64,000 nt of DNA from the NCBI RefSeq assembly GCF_025639805.1, contig NZ_CP106735.1, positions 4,001,501 through 4,065,500 of the forward strand, written 5' to 3'. The notes under the pieces were generated by a model, which ran no database searches, was not told the origin of the DNA, and saw only the letters and a program-made list of their open reading frames with translations. The translations under genes were made by a program, and so were the position numbers. The first letter of the stretch is position 1; each line of letters opens with the position of its first letter. Positions 41,011 to 49,313 of the stretch are shown here, piece by piece. Source of the DNA: Reichenbachiella carrageenanivorans (GTDB taxonomy: Bacteria; Bacteroidota; Bacteroidia; Cytophagales; Cyclobacteriaceae).

Positions 41011-42381
41011 ATGCAGAAGCCTTCTATTCCCAGAGGAACCCGTGATTTTGGTCCATTACAAATGGCCAAAAGAAACTACATTTTCAATACCATCAGAGGT
41101 GTATATGAGCGCTATGGCTTTGCGCAATTAGAAACCCCTACGATGGAAAACCTTTCGGTGCTCACAGGCAAGTATGGCGATGAAGGCGATCAGTTGTTGT
41201 TTAAGGTATTGAACTCAGGCGATTTTTTATCAAAGTCCAAGGCCGAAGATTTTGAATCTGGCAGTAAAACAATACTACCGAAAATTGCTGAAAAAGGCTT
41301 AAGGTATGATCTAACTGTACCTTTTGCTCGGTACGTGGTGATGCACCGCAACGACATCACCTTTCCATTTAAACGCTACCAAATCCAGCCCGTATGGAGG
41401 GCCGACCGTCCTCAAAAAGGCCGGTACAGAGAATTTTATCAATGCGATGCTGATGTAGTAGGCACAGATTCGCTGATCTGTGAATCCGAAATCATCGCGA
41501 TGATCAATGAAGTTTTTACCGCATTGAGGTTGCCTGACTTTACCATCAAACTCAACAACCGCAAAATTCTGGTTGGCATTACTGAAGTGATCGGAGCAGA
41601 AGGCAAAGAAGGAGATTTTTGTATGGCAATCGACAAGCTGGACAAAATAGGCCTAGACAAAGTGAATGAGGAATTGATTCAAAAAGGATTTTCGGCTAAG
41701 AGTATAGAGTTACTAAAGCCTATTTTTGAATTTGATGGTACCATCAGCGAAAAATTGACCTTCTTAAAAGACTATTTTAGCGAAAGCGAAACAGGTCTAA
41801 AAGGAGTAGCCGAAACAGAAGAAATACTCAACTACCTAAGTGCCTACAAACTAGAAAACGATCATCTAGAATTGGATTTGACACTGGCCAGAGGGCTCTC
41901 ATACTATACGGGCACCATCTTCGAAGTAAAAGCCAATGGCGTACAAATCGGCAGCATCACTGGAGGAGGAAGGTACGACAACCTCACTGGGGTATTTGGA
42001 CTGAAAGACGTGTCTGGTGTAGGCATATCATTTGGGGTAGATCGCATCTATGACGTACTCGAAGAACTGGAGCTCTACCCAGAGTCTACAGCTACACAGG
42101 TGCAAGTAATGATTGTGAATTTTGGTCAGACCATGACCACACAAGGTATCCAACTGATGCAATCGCTTAGGAATGAAGGCATTCGAACAGAAATTTATCC
42201 TGACGAGGCTAAGATGAAGAAACAAATGTCTTATGCTAATAATCTCAACATACCGTTCGTTGTGATGATAGGTGAAGATGAAATCGCTGCCGGCAACTAT
42301 ACTTTGAAAAACATGATCGATGGCGAACAAGCTGCCTACAAAATCGATGATCTTATTTCTAAAATCAAGAATAGTCGCTAG
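41011..42381 (+). CDS. hisS: histidyl-tRNA synthetase
   Basis: This is the class II aminoacyl-tRNA synthetase for His, 456 residues with the start at ATG 41011; a longer frame opening 84 bases earlier would run over the promoter. Seen in order are the N-terminal PRGTRDFGP signature, [12 protein letters not shown], motif 2 (the [16 protein letters not shown] and QCDADVVG blocks), [12 protein letters not shown], the GGGRYDNL loop and motif 3 GISFGVDRI, then the anticodon-binding domain near the C-terminus. Length and motifs are standard. A CHU_C secreted protein gene starts 46 bases later with no terminator visible between them. Confidence 0.97.
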   Translation: MQKPSIPRGTRDFGPLQMAKRNYIFNTIRGVYERYGFAQLETPTMENLSVLTGKYGDEGDQLLFKVLNSGDFLSKSKAEDFESGSKTILPKIAEKGLRYDLTVPFARYVVMHRNDITFPFKRYQIQPVWRADRPQKGRYREFYQCDADVVGTDSLICESEIIAMINEVFTALRLPDFTIKLNNRKILVGITEVIGAEGKEGDFCMAIDKLDKIGLDKVNEELIQKGFSAKSIELLKPIFEFDGTISEKLTFLKDYFSESETGLKGVAETEEILNYLSAYKLENDHLELDLTLARGLSYYTGTIFEVKANGVQIGSITGGGRYDNLTGVFGLKDVSGVGISFGVDRIYDVLEELELYPESTATQVQVMIVNFGQTMTTQGIQLMQSLRNEGIRTEIYPDEAKMKKQMSYANNLNIPFVVMIGEDEIAAGNYTLKNMIDGEQAAYKIDDLISKIKNSR

Positions 42382-42427
42382 ATTGATGACTTTTAATTGA
42401 CACTACGTCAGACCAATAAAGTAGCCC

Positions 42428-44341
42428 TTGAAACTAAATTATTTCCATTTCCTCATCCTGTTCGTGCTGTGCTTGTTCACAAGTATGATCCAAGCTCAGC
42501 ACACGAGTGTGCTTGGCAGGTTCGATGTGGACTTTGTAAAAGGCTGTACAGGCATGACGATCAACGTGAGTCTAAATGATCCCAAATGGGCTGGTGGTCA
42601 ATTTTGGTATGAAGGCTTCGACGGAAAAGCTGGCGAACTCAACACCTCACACACCTACGCTGTGGCGGGCGATTTTTATGTCACCATGTCTACCAACATA
42701 CCTGGAGAAGAAGATTTGGATTCTATCCAAGTGGTGGTCAGCGCCCCAGACAAGCCGAATTTCACTATCCATAATTGTTCTTCGCACACCATACGGGTAG
42801 AAATAGAAGACGACCACTACGACAGTTATTTTGTAGAATATACCACTACTGACAACGAGGTAGTAGCGCCACTGTCTCTTTCTACTGCCTATAACTACGG
42901 TACCCAAGGCAGCTACCGTATAGATGTGACAGGCAGGTACAATGGTGGCAGCAATACCACCTGTGGCACAGACAACAAGGGGTTCAATAGCATATCTACT
43001 ATAGTAAGCCCTGAGCTGACCTCTGTAGAGACTATTACCGAAAGTAAAACAGGAGAAATCCAACTCGGATACTCTCTAGCTGAGGATATCATCTATAACT
43101 TAGAAAGCTCACCTGATGGCACAGACGAGTTTACCTTCAAAAAAGAAGTTACTGGTGCTGCAACAGTACTCACCAATCTAAACACGGAAGATGATTTTTA
43201 TTGCTATCGCATCAATACCTATGATGCCTGCAACAACCTCACTCTATTATCGGACATTATATGTTCGGTCTATTTTGATGTAGCAGGTACCGAGCAAGCC
43301 AATACTATCACATGGCAAACAGATACAGTACAAGCCCAGTCTTACGATATACTGAGAGATGGCAAAGTGTTGGCCTCGATCACAAATACATCCTTGACCA
43401 GCTACGATGATAGCGAGGTGATTTGCAACAAAGAATATATTTACAATGTACAACCTCGGTTCAAAAACAATGGGTCTTCTTTATCGGTGGATACCGCCGT
43501 TATCGCTAGCAAGTCTGCCAGTTTGCCTGCCATAGGCTACCCTACTTCTACCATCAACATAGCCAATGAGGTAGAACTCACATGGGGACCTCCTGATACG
43601 GGAGAGATTCCATTCAGACGTTACATTATCGAAAGAAACATTAGAGATCGTGCATGGAAATACTATGATGCCTCTGACGATACCACTTACGTGGATACCG
43701 AAGCTACTTTCTCTGGAGAGCATGCCTATCGCATCCGCTACGACGACGACTGTGGCAACCTCGCAACACCATCTCCAGCCACTATACCGATCATAATAGA
43801 GCAAGGAGCTGTACGAGGTAAAGAAGTCAATTTCAATTGGAATAAATACGAAACTTGGCTCAATGGTATTCGAAATTATACGATTGAACGAATCGATGAA
43901 TCTGGCCAGGTATTAGAAGAATACCAAGTATTTAGCGGACGCGAAAAAGTAATCACCTTCTCCCCCAATGACTCTGAAGACAAGCTGATTCGTGTACGTG
44001 CAGAGTCGCTAGATCCGACACCAACGTTTACTTATTCTAATGTGATCCTCACAGAACTGAGCACCAGTATGTTTATGCCCAATGCCTTTACACCAGACGA
44101 CGATGGGGTCAATGATATATTGGTAGCAAAAGGGCCTTTGGTTTTCAACTTCAAATTGGAAATTTACAACCGATGGGGTGCCTTGATTTTTTCGACTACA
44201 GACAATTTTAACGGGTGGGACGGTAGAATACGAGATCAAGAAGCAGATGAAGGTACTTACATCTACAGGATATATTATGAAGATGCCGAAGGCAGGTCTT
44301 TCGACCAGTCGGGATCTGTATTACTCATGAGAAAAGGATAG
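42428..44341 (+). CDS. T9SS-sorted secreted protein with CHU_C domain
   Basis: The 637-residue protein probably sits on the cell surface after export through the type IX system. A TTG start (42428) gives a good Sec signal ending IQAQ. A stop lies just before it in frame, so no longer start is possible. The body has beta-rich Ig- or PKD-like parts (about residues 30-110 and 120-180) and fibronectin type III-like parts (300-520) rich in W-T/Y strands. The last 95 residues form the CHU_C domain (FMPNAFTPDDDGVND, IYNRWG, GWDGR). The gene lies between hisS and ybaB, 4 bp before ybaB, which is unexpected for a cargo protein. The role is otherwise unknown. Confidence 0.86.
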   Translation: MKLNYFHFLILFVLCLFTSMIQAQHTSVLGRFDVDFVKGCTGMTINVSLNDPKWAGGQFWYEGFDGKAGELNTSHTYAVAGDFYVTMSTNIPGEEDLDSIQVVVSAPDKPNFTIHNCSSHTIRVEIEDDHYDSYFVEYTTTDNEVVAPLSLSTAYNYGTQGSYRIDVTGRYNGGSNTTCGTDNKGFNSISTIVSPELTSVETITESKTGEIQLGYSLAEDIIYNLESSPDGTDEFTFKKEVTGAATVLTNLNTEDDFYCYRINTYDACNNLTLLSDIICSVYFDVAGTEQANTITWQTDTVQAQSYDILRDGKVLASITNTSLTSYDDSEVICNKEYIYNVQPRFKNNGSSLSVDTAVIASKSASLPAIGYPTSTINIANEVELTWGPPDTGEIPFRRYIIERNIRDRAWKYYDASDDTTYVDTEATFSGEHAYRIRYDDDCGNLATPSPATIPIIIEQGAVRGKEVNFNWNKYETWLNGIRNYTIERIDESGQVLEEYQVFSGREKVITFSPNDSEDKLIRVRAESLDPTPTFTYSNVILTELSTSMFMPNAFTPDDDGVNDILVAKGPLVFNFKLEIYNRWGALIFSTTDNFNGWDGRIRDQEADEGTYIYRIYYEDAEGRSFDQSGSVLLMRKG

Positions 44342-44345
44342 CGAT

Positions 44346-44684
44346 ATGTTAGACATGATGAAAATGATGGGCAAAGTGAAGGAGATGCAAGAGAAAATGA
44401 AAGCAGCTCAAGCTACACTCGCTCAGATAGAAGTAGAAGGAGAGTCTGGAGCTGGTTTGGTTAAAGCCACAGTAAATGGCCAAAAAAAGGTATTGAAAGT
44501 GATAATAGATGATTCTCTAGTCAATACGGCCGACAAAGAAATCGTACAAGACCTGATTGTAGCTGCGATCAATAAGGCACTAGACGAAGCTGACGTGATC
44601 TCCAAAGAGCACTTGCAAAAACATACCGAAGGCATCATGCCCAACATCCCTGGTTTTGACTTAGGCAATATGTTTAATGGCTAA
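44346..44684 (+). CDS. YbaB/EbfC family nucleoid-associated protein
   Basis: A 112-residue DNA-binding dimer of the YbaB/EbfC family: the N-terminal KVKEMQEKMKAAQATLA helix, then the VEGESGAGLVKATVNG strand pair and the C-terminal helix ending in an Asn-Pro-rich tail. It binds DNA non-specifically. It starts 4 bp after the preceding CHU_C gene and overlaps the glycosyltransferase start by 8 bases, so translation of the three is probably coupled. The usual dnaX-recR neighbours are missing here. Confidence 0.95.
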   Translation: MLDMMKMMGKVKEMQEKMKAAQATLAQIEVEGESGAGLVKATVNGQKKVLKVIIDDSLVNTADKEIVQDLIVAAINKALDEADVISKEHLQKHTEGIMPNIPGFDLGNMFNG

Positions 44685-45681
44685 AACAGCCGTAGTCATA
44701 TTAAACTATAATGGCGCCCAATACCTGGAGCAATTTCTACCCTCGGTAGTTCAATACAGTGACACCGCTGAAATCATCATCGCAGACAATGCTTCTACAG
44801 ATCAATCGCTGGCGTTTCTAAAAGATAACTATCCTGATCTTCGATTGATTGTATTTGAAGAAAACCTAGGCTATACAGGCGGCTACAACGAAGCCCTACA
44901 ACAGTTGGATCACGACTATTGCATACTACTCAATTCCGACATTGAGGTTACTCCCAATTGGATCGAGCCTATCACTAACTTCATGGACGAACATCCAGAG
45001 GTAGCGGCCTGCCAACCTAAAATTTTGGACTACCAAGACAAAACAAAATTCGAATATGCTGGCGCAGCTGGAGGGTTCATCGACTTTATGGGCTATCCCT
45101 ATTGTCGTGGGCGCCTATTCGATACACTAGAGTCCGACTTAGGCCAATACGACGACATTACGGAAATCACCTGGGCTACAGGTGCTTGTATGTTTGTACG
45201 AACGAGCGATTTCAAAGCCGCTGGTGGATTTGATGTTGATTTCTTTGCTCACATGGAAGAGATAGACCTGTGCTGGCGCTTTCGACTGATGGGCAAAGCT
45301 CTATACTGCATCCCTGCTAGCAAAATATACCATGTCGGCGGAGGCACTCTCAATAAGCTCAATCCACGAAAAACTTATCTCAATTTCAGAAACAATCTCT
45401 CGCTTCTATTTAAAAATGAAAGCGGCACGGCACTACTCTGGAAACTCCCCTTCAAATTTGTACTAGACTGGGCTGCTGCTTTAAAGTTCGGTTTAGATCA
45501 ATCATGGGATCATGCATGGGCGGTACTTCGTGCTCAGTTTGACTTCATGAGACGACTCTTATCGAATTGGAAAAAACGCAGAAAGATTCATTTTCAAACA
45601 ACAAAAAAGGTATCCAATACAAAAGTCCTTTTGCCTTTTCAGTATTTCATAAAAGACAAAAGGACTTTTGATCAGTTGTGA
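44677..45681 (+). CDS. family 2 glycosyltransferase (rhamnosyltransferase-like)
   Basis: The enzyme probably adds a sugar to a polysaccharide or glycolipid at the cytoplasmic side of the membrane. GT2 signs: VVILNYNG at the start, ADNAST, the LLNSD nucleotide-sugar metal motif and the MEEIDLCWR acceptor-side Glu/Asp, then a WATGACMFVR strand. The 334 residues end in basic, amphipathic sequence. Its start overlaps the ybaB stop by 8 bases. The last 60 bases of the gene also form a transcription terminator, so the C-terminus KVLLPFQ to DKRTFDQL is partly dictated by that hairpin. The stop lies only 17 bases from the convergent DUF5723 gene. Confidence 0.9.
   Translation: MAKTAVVILNYNGAQYLEQFLPSVVQYSDTAEIIIADNASTDQSLAFLKDNYPDLRLIVFEENLGYTGGYNEALQQLDHDYCILLNSDIEVTPNWIEPITNFMDEHPEVAACQPKILDYQDKTKFEYAGAAGGFIDFMGYPYCRGRLFDTLESDLGQYDDITEITWATGACMFVRTSDFKAAGGFDVDFFAHMEEIDLCWRFRLMGKALYCIPASKIYHVGGGTLNKLNPRKTYLNFRNNLSLLFKNESGTALLWKLPFKFVLDWAAALKFGLDQSWDHAWAVLRAQFDFMRRLLSNWKKRRKIHFQTTKKVSNTKVLLPFQYFIKDKRTFDQL
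45621..45669 (+). terminator. terminator hairpin embedded in the 3' end of the glycosyltransferase gene
   Basis: AAAAGTCCTTTTG (45621-45633) pairs perfectly with CAAAAGGACTTTT (45657-45669); the inner CTTTT/AAAAG extends it. The stop codon is at 45679-45681, so the whole hairpin is inside the coding sequence. It can act on both strands, between convergent genes. Confidence 0.8.
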
Positions 45682-45698
45682 TTTCACCCAAAATCAGA

Positions 45699-47168
45699 TT
45701 AGTCTAATTGGGACTCCTCTACTGGTAGTGATTCCTCCTGAGAATCTAGTTGTTGTTCTAAGTGGTCTAAATCATATCCTTCTGGGAATGGACTTATTTC
45801 TTGCTTCACAGGCTTTACTTTTGGCTCTTTTTGTTTTTTCACAGAATGATAACCAAACAAGAAATTGACGCCTGCACGCACATTCAAATTCTTTATTTTT
45901 CTCACATCCCCCGCTCCTATAAAATTATCCACGGAAGTATAAAGCTGTAGAAAACCCAACCGAGCACCAAGCCCTCCTCCTATAGCAAATCCTTGACTTG
46001 GTTTCTTAGAGACCGAAGTAGACACCGTAAGCATTCGGCCCAACCTATGCGTATAGCCCAACCCATAAGTAAAGCTAAGATTGCCTAGGTCATTTCTGGT
46101 CATCACTGTAGCACTTACTGTCCCTTTTGGAATCACTTTGTACGCACCCGAAACAAAGACTCTAGTGTTTAGTTTAGACTTAAAACCCTCGAAGTTTTCA
46201 CTATAATCGAAAAGCTGCTCTAATGTATCTTTGAGAATATCACCTGCATCATCCAAGTCTTCCAGATTCAACCCTCCAAAAACAACTTCCGACTCCTCTA
46301 GCTGATAGTTTTTCACCCCTTCCTTCCATGTAATACTTCCTATATCGTTGATAGAAACAGCAACGTTAAGCTTAGGTGTCAACTGCAAGTCAGCCCCAAA
46401 GTCAAAACCATAGCCACTATTAGGGTTGCTAATTATATACCCTTCTTCATCAAACATATCAAAACCAGCAGTATTAATCACAGGTTTATTGGTACTTACA
46501 TTTACATTGTAGCCTTCGGCATCAGTAAGAAAACTCACAGAAGCATCTTTATCTACCTGTGCTTGTGCAAAGCCCTGCAAATATTTAACCTTCATTCCCA
46601 CTCTGAGTTTTTTATTTCCCATAATCATCCATTCGTGCGAATAGCCCACTCCATACTCTCTATAGTAGGTGCCTCCTCCACGAAGATTATTCTCCGTTAC
46701 CTCTTGATCCAAAAACTCACCGTTACCATGTAATATATACTCTAACATGCGCTTAGGGTAGTAAAAGCTTGATTTGACTCGTTCATTGGCGAATACCTGA
46801 ACAGCTCCACGCCCTACATGAAAACCCATTTGAAACAAAGAAATCGAGCCATCAAAACTCAAACGATCTCCCTGTTTCATATTGGACAATAGTTTTTCTG
46901 GGACAAACTGAACGGAATCTGTTCCTGATATGGCATCAAACATATCATTATAGTTGAAACTATTACTGATATTGGTATTGATTCCCGAAATCACAGGTAG
47001 CGAAAGGTAGAAATCCGCATCTGGAAAAAATACAGGATTATAGATATTGCTTTGGGGAGTCAGTTCACCCATATGATAAAACGTCAAATCACTTTGCGCT
47101 TTAGCGACAGTCATAGCAACAAATAAGATCGATACGACGGCGATTATTTTTATGGTGAACTTTATCAT
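45699..47168 (-). CDS. DUF5723-type outer-membrane beta-barrel protein
   Basis: The 489-residue protein probably forms a beta-barrel in the outer membrane. It has a signal peptide ending VAKAQ, then a QSNIYNPVFFPDA block and many alternating strands (GYSHEWMIMGN, LRVGMKVKYL, FDFGADLQLTP, FTYGLGYTHRLG, FAIGGGLGARLGF). This PorV- or OmpP1-like layout is that of DUF5723, whose function is unknown. The C-terminal 40 residues are charged and not barrel-like. It overlaps the preceding lipoprotein gene by ATGA, so the two are translated as a pair. Confidence 0.82.
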   Translation of the reverse strand: MIKFTIKIIAVVSILFVAMTVAKAQSDLTFYHMGELTPQSNIYNPVFFPDADFYLSLPVISGINTNISNSFNYNDMFDAISGTDSVQFVPEKLLSNMKQGDRLSFDGSISLFQMGFHVGRGAVQVFANERVKSSFYYPKRMLEYILHGNGEFLDQEVTENNLRGGGTYYREYGVGYSHEWMIMGNKKLRVGMKVKYLQGFAQAQVDKDASVSFLTDAEGYNVNVSTNKPVINTAGFDMFDEEGYIISNPNSGYGFDFGADLQLTPKLNVAVSINDIGSITWKEGVKNYQLEESEVVFGGLNLEDLDDAGDILKDTLEQLFDYSENFEGFKSKLNTRVFVSGAYKVIPKGTVSATVMTRNDLGNLSFTYGLGYTHRLGRMLTVSTSVSKKPSQGFAIGGGLGARLGFLQLYTSVDNFIGAGDVRKIKNLNVRAGVNFLFGYHSVKKQKEPKVKPVKQEISPFPEGYDLDHLEQQLDSQEESLPVEESQLD

Positions 47169-48763
47169 AATGCTATCGTTACCTCACCTGCCAATGACAA
47201 GTCTATTTTCAAAATATAATCCGAATACAAATCAACAAACCTACCTTCTTCGTGCTCAAATGTTGATATGTTGGCTACTGCCAATATCTTATCTGTATTC
47301 AACAAGGCGTCGATACCCTCACGGGTCAGGTCGATAGTCGAAGCAGACAGCTTAGGTTCTTTTGTTTTCCCTTCTGCATCCAGCTCTGGTGATTCTATCA
47401 AAGCTGCATTTCCTAAAGAAAATAAAACTTGTCCATCGCTATCCAAAAATTTAAGATCTATATTTCCTGCAAAGGGAATTTCATTGGTTGCCACCAAATT
47501 AAAAACAATTTGTTCGGCATCTTCTACATCCAATCCATCGAGTGCAAAATCAAAATCGACACTAAATCCATCCATCTGAAACTGCATCGGAATGGCAATC
47601 ACAGACACCACCTTGACTTCGCTCTCCTCTAGTAAAAAATTACTTAAACGTGTGCTTTTAGAAGGGTTAGGTATACCCGAAACAGAAAACTCCATCCGTT
47701 CTGGTGCTGAATTGAGCAATTCGTCGATATTACTATTTTTGGAATCCAGTATAACAGTATCAATTTCTACTTCTCCCTCTTTCTCTGGAGATGACACAAA
47801 ACCGTCGATCCCGGGAGGCGTTTTGTCTTCCAATTGAATCTCGCTATTATCAGAAGCAACCGCTTTTACTTCATCAAAAACAAGCTCCATATCCATCCCA
47901 TATGAATTCTCTGTAATGAGTAAAACCTGAGGATCTTTTAACTTAAGACCATCGCCCGACAACTGATCAAAAGCAGCCATTTCAATCGAATGAGAATGTA
48001 ATACCACCGGATCACTTCCGAAATTTCCATATATCTTAGAAAATTCAGAATTTGTATAAGACAGATCAAACACCATTTTATCTGTAGGCAAAATTTCTTC
48101 CCCATCAAAGGTAATGGTCCCTGTCACCGTCACGGTAAACTCATTTTCATTCGAACCGTTTTTTCTAAACTTGGATTTTAGACCTAGCAATGGTCTAGAG
48201 TAATCATCTATCACCTCTGCCCCAGTATAAAAAAGCTGTTGAGTTGAAGTTAAATCTTGATTGGTCGCTACATCCTTGGTGCCTTCGATTACCCAGGTAT
48301 AGTCTATATCTCCCTTGAAAGTCGATACCATATCAAAGTCGAGTGTACCTCCATTATAAACCACAGAATCTATCTCTTCACCATTGATAGATGCAAATGT
48401 AAAATTGAAGGTTTCGTTAATATCGATAGTATATGCTGCTGGAGTTACAGGAAAGGCAATATTTGGCTCAAACAATTCCGTATTAGACACTGTTCCAATC
48501 TCAATCAGGTCGTCGTGCTGATTGTAATACGTACTGTCTTTAAAATACATATAGAGTAACTGATCTTCACCTGTGACTAACTCTAATGACTCATCATCTA
48601 AGTCATTAATAAGTTCCCCCATCGTATATTCGGAATACCCTAGATTGAGTGCGATATGTGGTGAAATGGTCGGTGCTTTTATTTTATCTAAATCTTCATA
48701 ATGACATGAAGCTGTAAAAGACAAGCAGAACAAGACGGCTGCCTTAAATAGGTAAGTTCTCAT
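47165..48763 (-). CDS. unknown lipoprotein, coupled to the DUF5723 gene
   Basis: I do not recognise this family. The 532-residue product starts at ATG 48763 (minus), giving a lipobox TASC with Cys 20; a frame opening 27 bases earlier would add nine residues. The mature protein is beta-rich and has long acidic stretches, possibly two or three Ig-like or jelly-roll repeats. The stop codon overlaps the DUF5723 start (ATGA), which suggests that lipoprotein and barrel form one outer-membrane assembly. An exact -7 box lies upstream (48816-48823). Its position before the barrel and its length resemble other Bacteroidota lipoprotein-barrel pairs, but no specific role can be given. Confidence 0.72.
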   Translation of the reverse strand: MRTYLFKAAVLFCLSFTASCHYEDLDKIKAPTISPHIALNLGYSEYTMGELINDLDDESLELVTGEDQLLYMYFKDSTYYNQHDDLIEIGTVSNTELFEPNIAFPVTPAAYTIDINETFNFTFASINGEEIDSVVYNGGTLDFDMVSTFKGDIDYTWVIEGTKDVATNQDLTSTQQLFYTGAEVIDDYSRPLLGLKSKFRKNGSNENEFTVTVTGTITFDGEEILPTDKMVFDLSYTNSEFSKIYGNFGSDPVVLHSHSIEMAAFDQLSGDGLKLKDPQVLLITENSYGMDMELVFDEVKAVASDNSEIQLEDKTPPGIDGFVSSPEKEGEVEIDTVILDSKNSNIDELLNSAPERMEFSVSGIPNPSKSTRLSNFLLEESEVKVVSVIAIPMQFQMDGFSVDFDFALDGLDVEDAEQIVFNLVATNEIPFAGNIDLKFLDSDGQVLFSLGNAALIESPELDAEGKTKEPKLSASTIDLTREGIDALLNTDKILAVANISTFEHEEGRFVDLYSDYILKIDLSLAGEVTIAL

Positions 48764-48815
48764 AGTTATGTTAAGTGAAGTATGGTACAATTTGACCGCC
48801 TTTCCAAGTTGGAAA

Positions 48816-48823
48816 CAAAACTA
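48816..48823 (-). promoter_or_regulatory. -7 box of the lipoprotein/DUF5723 operon
   Basis: On the minus strand TAGTTTTG is an exact TAnnTTTG match, about 52 bases before the lipoprotein start. No clear TTG is found 17-23 bases further upstream. Confidence 0.55.
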
Positions 48824-49130
48824 AATATTAAAATTCCATAATTGAATATTTTCGATGAATGAATAGTTTTTCACTACGTATACTTCAAATCAGTAGGATT
48901 AATCAAAGGTGACTCTAACAATTTATTCTCTAAAATTGGAATAATCTTCGTTAAAATTGAATGATTTTTATGTTACGTTTATTGATATTCCATCGTAAAA
49001 TGGCTACTTTAGTTCTTGTTTCATTACCAAACAAATCCTAACTAAAGGTTTTAATCCATTTTTCTAATACCAATCTACTTCCAAAATCGGTGATAATGAG
49101 CTTTGGAACATCAATTCTTAAGAAGTAGAA
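48824..49130. other. gap of about 300 bp without a supported gene, upstream of an orphan terminator
   Basis: The region is AT-rich. The only open frame of note on the plus strand is a 26-codon one at 48961-49041 (Met-Ile-Phe-Met start, hydrophobic), too short to support. No TAnnTTTG box is found on the plus strand. A strong hairpin follows at 49131. Confidence 0.4.
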
Positions 49131-49159
49131 AAAAAGCCACTTTTGCGAGTGGCTTTTTC
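49131..49159 (+). terminator. orphan hairpin terminator
   Basis: A perfect 11-bp stem AAAAAGCCACT (49131-49141) and AGTGGCTTTTT (49148-49158) with loop TTTGCG. Both strands have T runs. No plus-strand gene lies just upstream and no minus-strand gene reads toward it, so what it ends is unclear. Confidence 0.75.
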
Positions 49160-49270
49160 TATTTTCAATTCTTCATAGCTAAAAGCAAATAGCTCATTAA
49201 GCTTACGTTAAACATCAGGTTTTCATCTGATTAATCACTTTCAATTAGAGTATAATTAAGTTGGGTTCTT

Positions 49271-49278
49271 TATTTTTG
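49271..49278 (+). promoter_or_regulatory. -7 box before the second giant gene
   Basis: TATTTTTG fits TAnnTTTG exactly and lies 35 bases before the start codon at 49314. The -33 region shows only a weak TTA. Confidence 0.45.
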
Positions 49279-49313
49279 TCTCTTATATTTAGAGTACATT
49301 CTATACCTATCGC

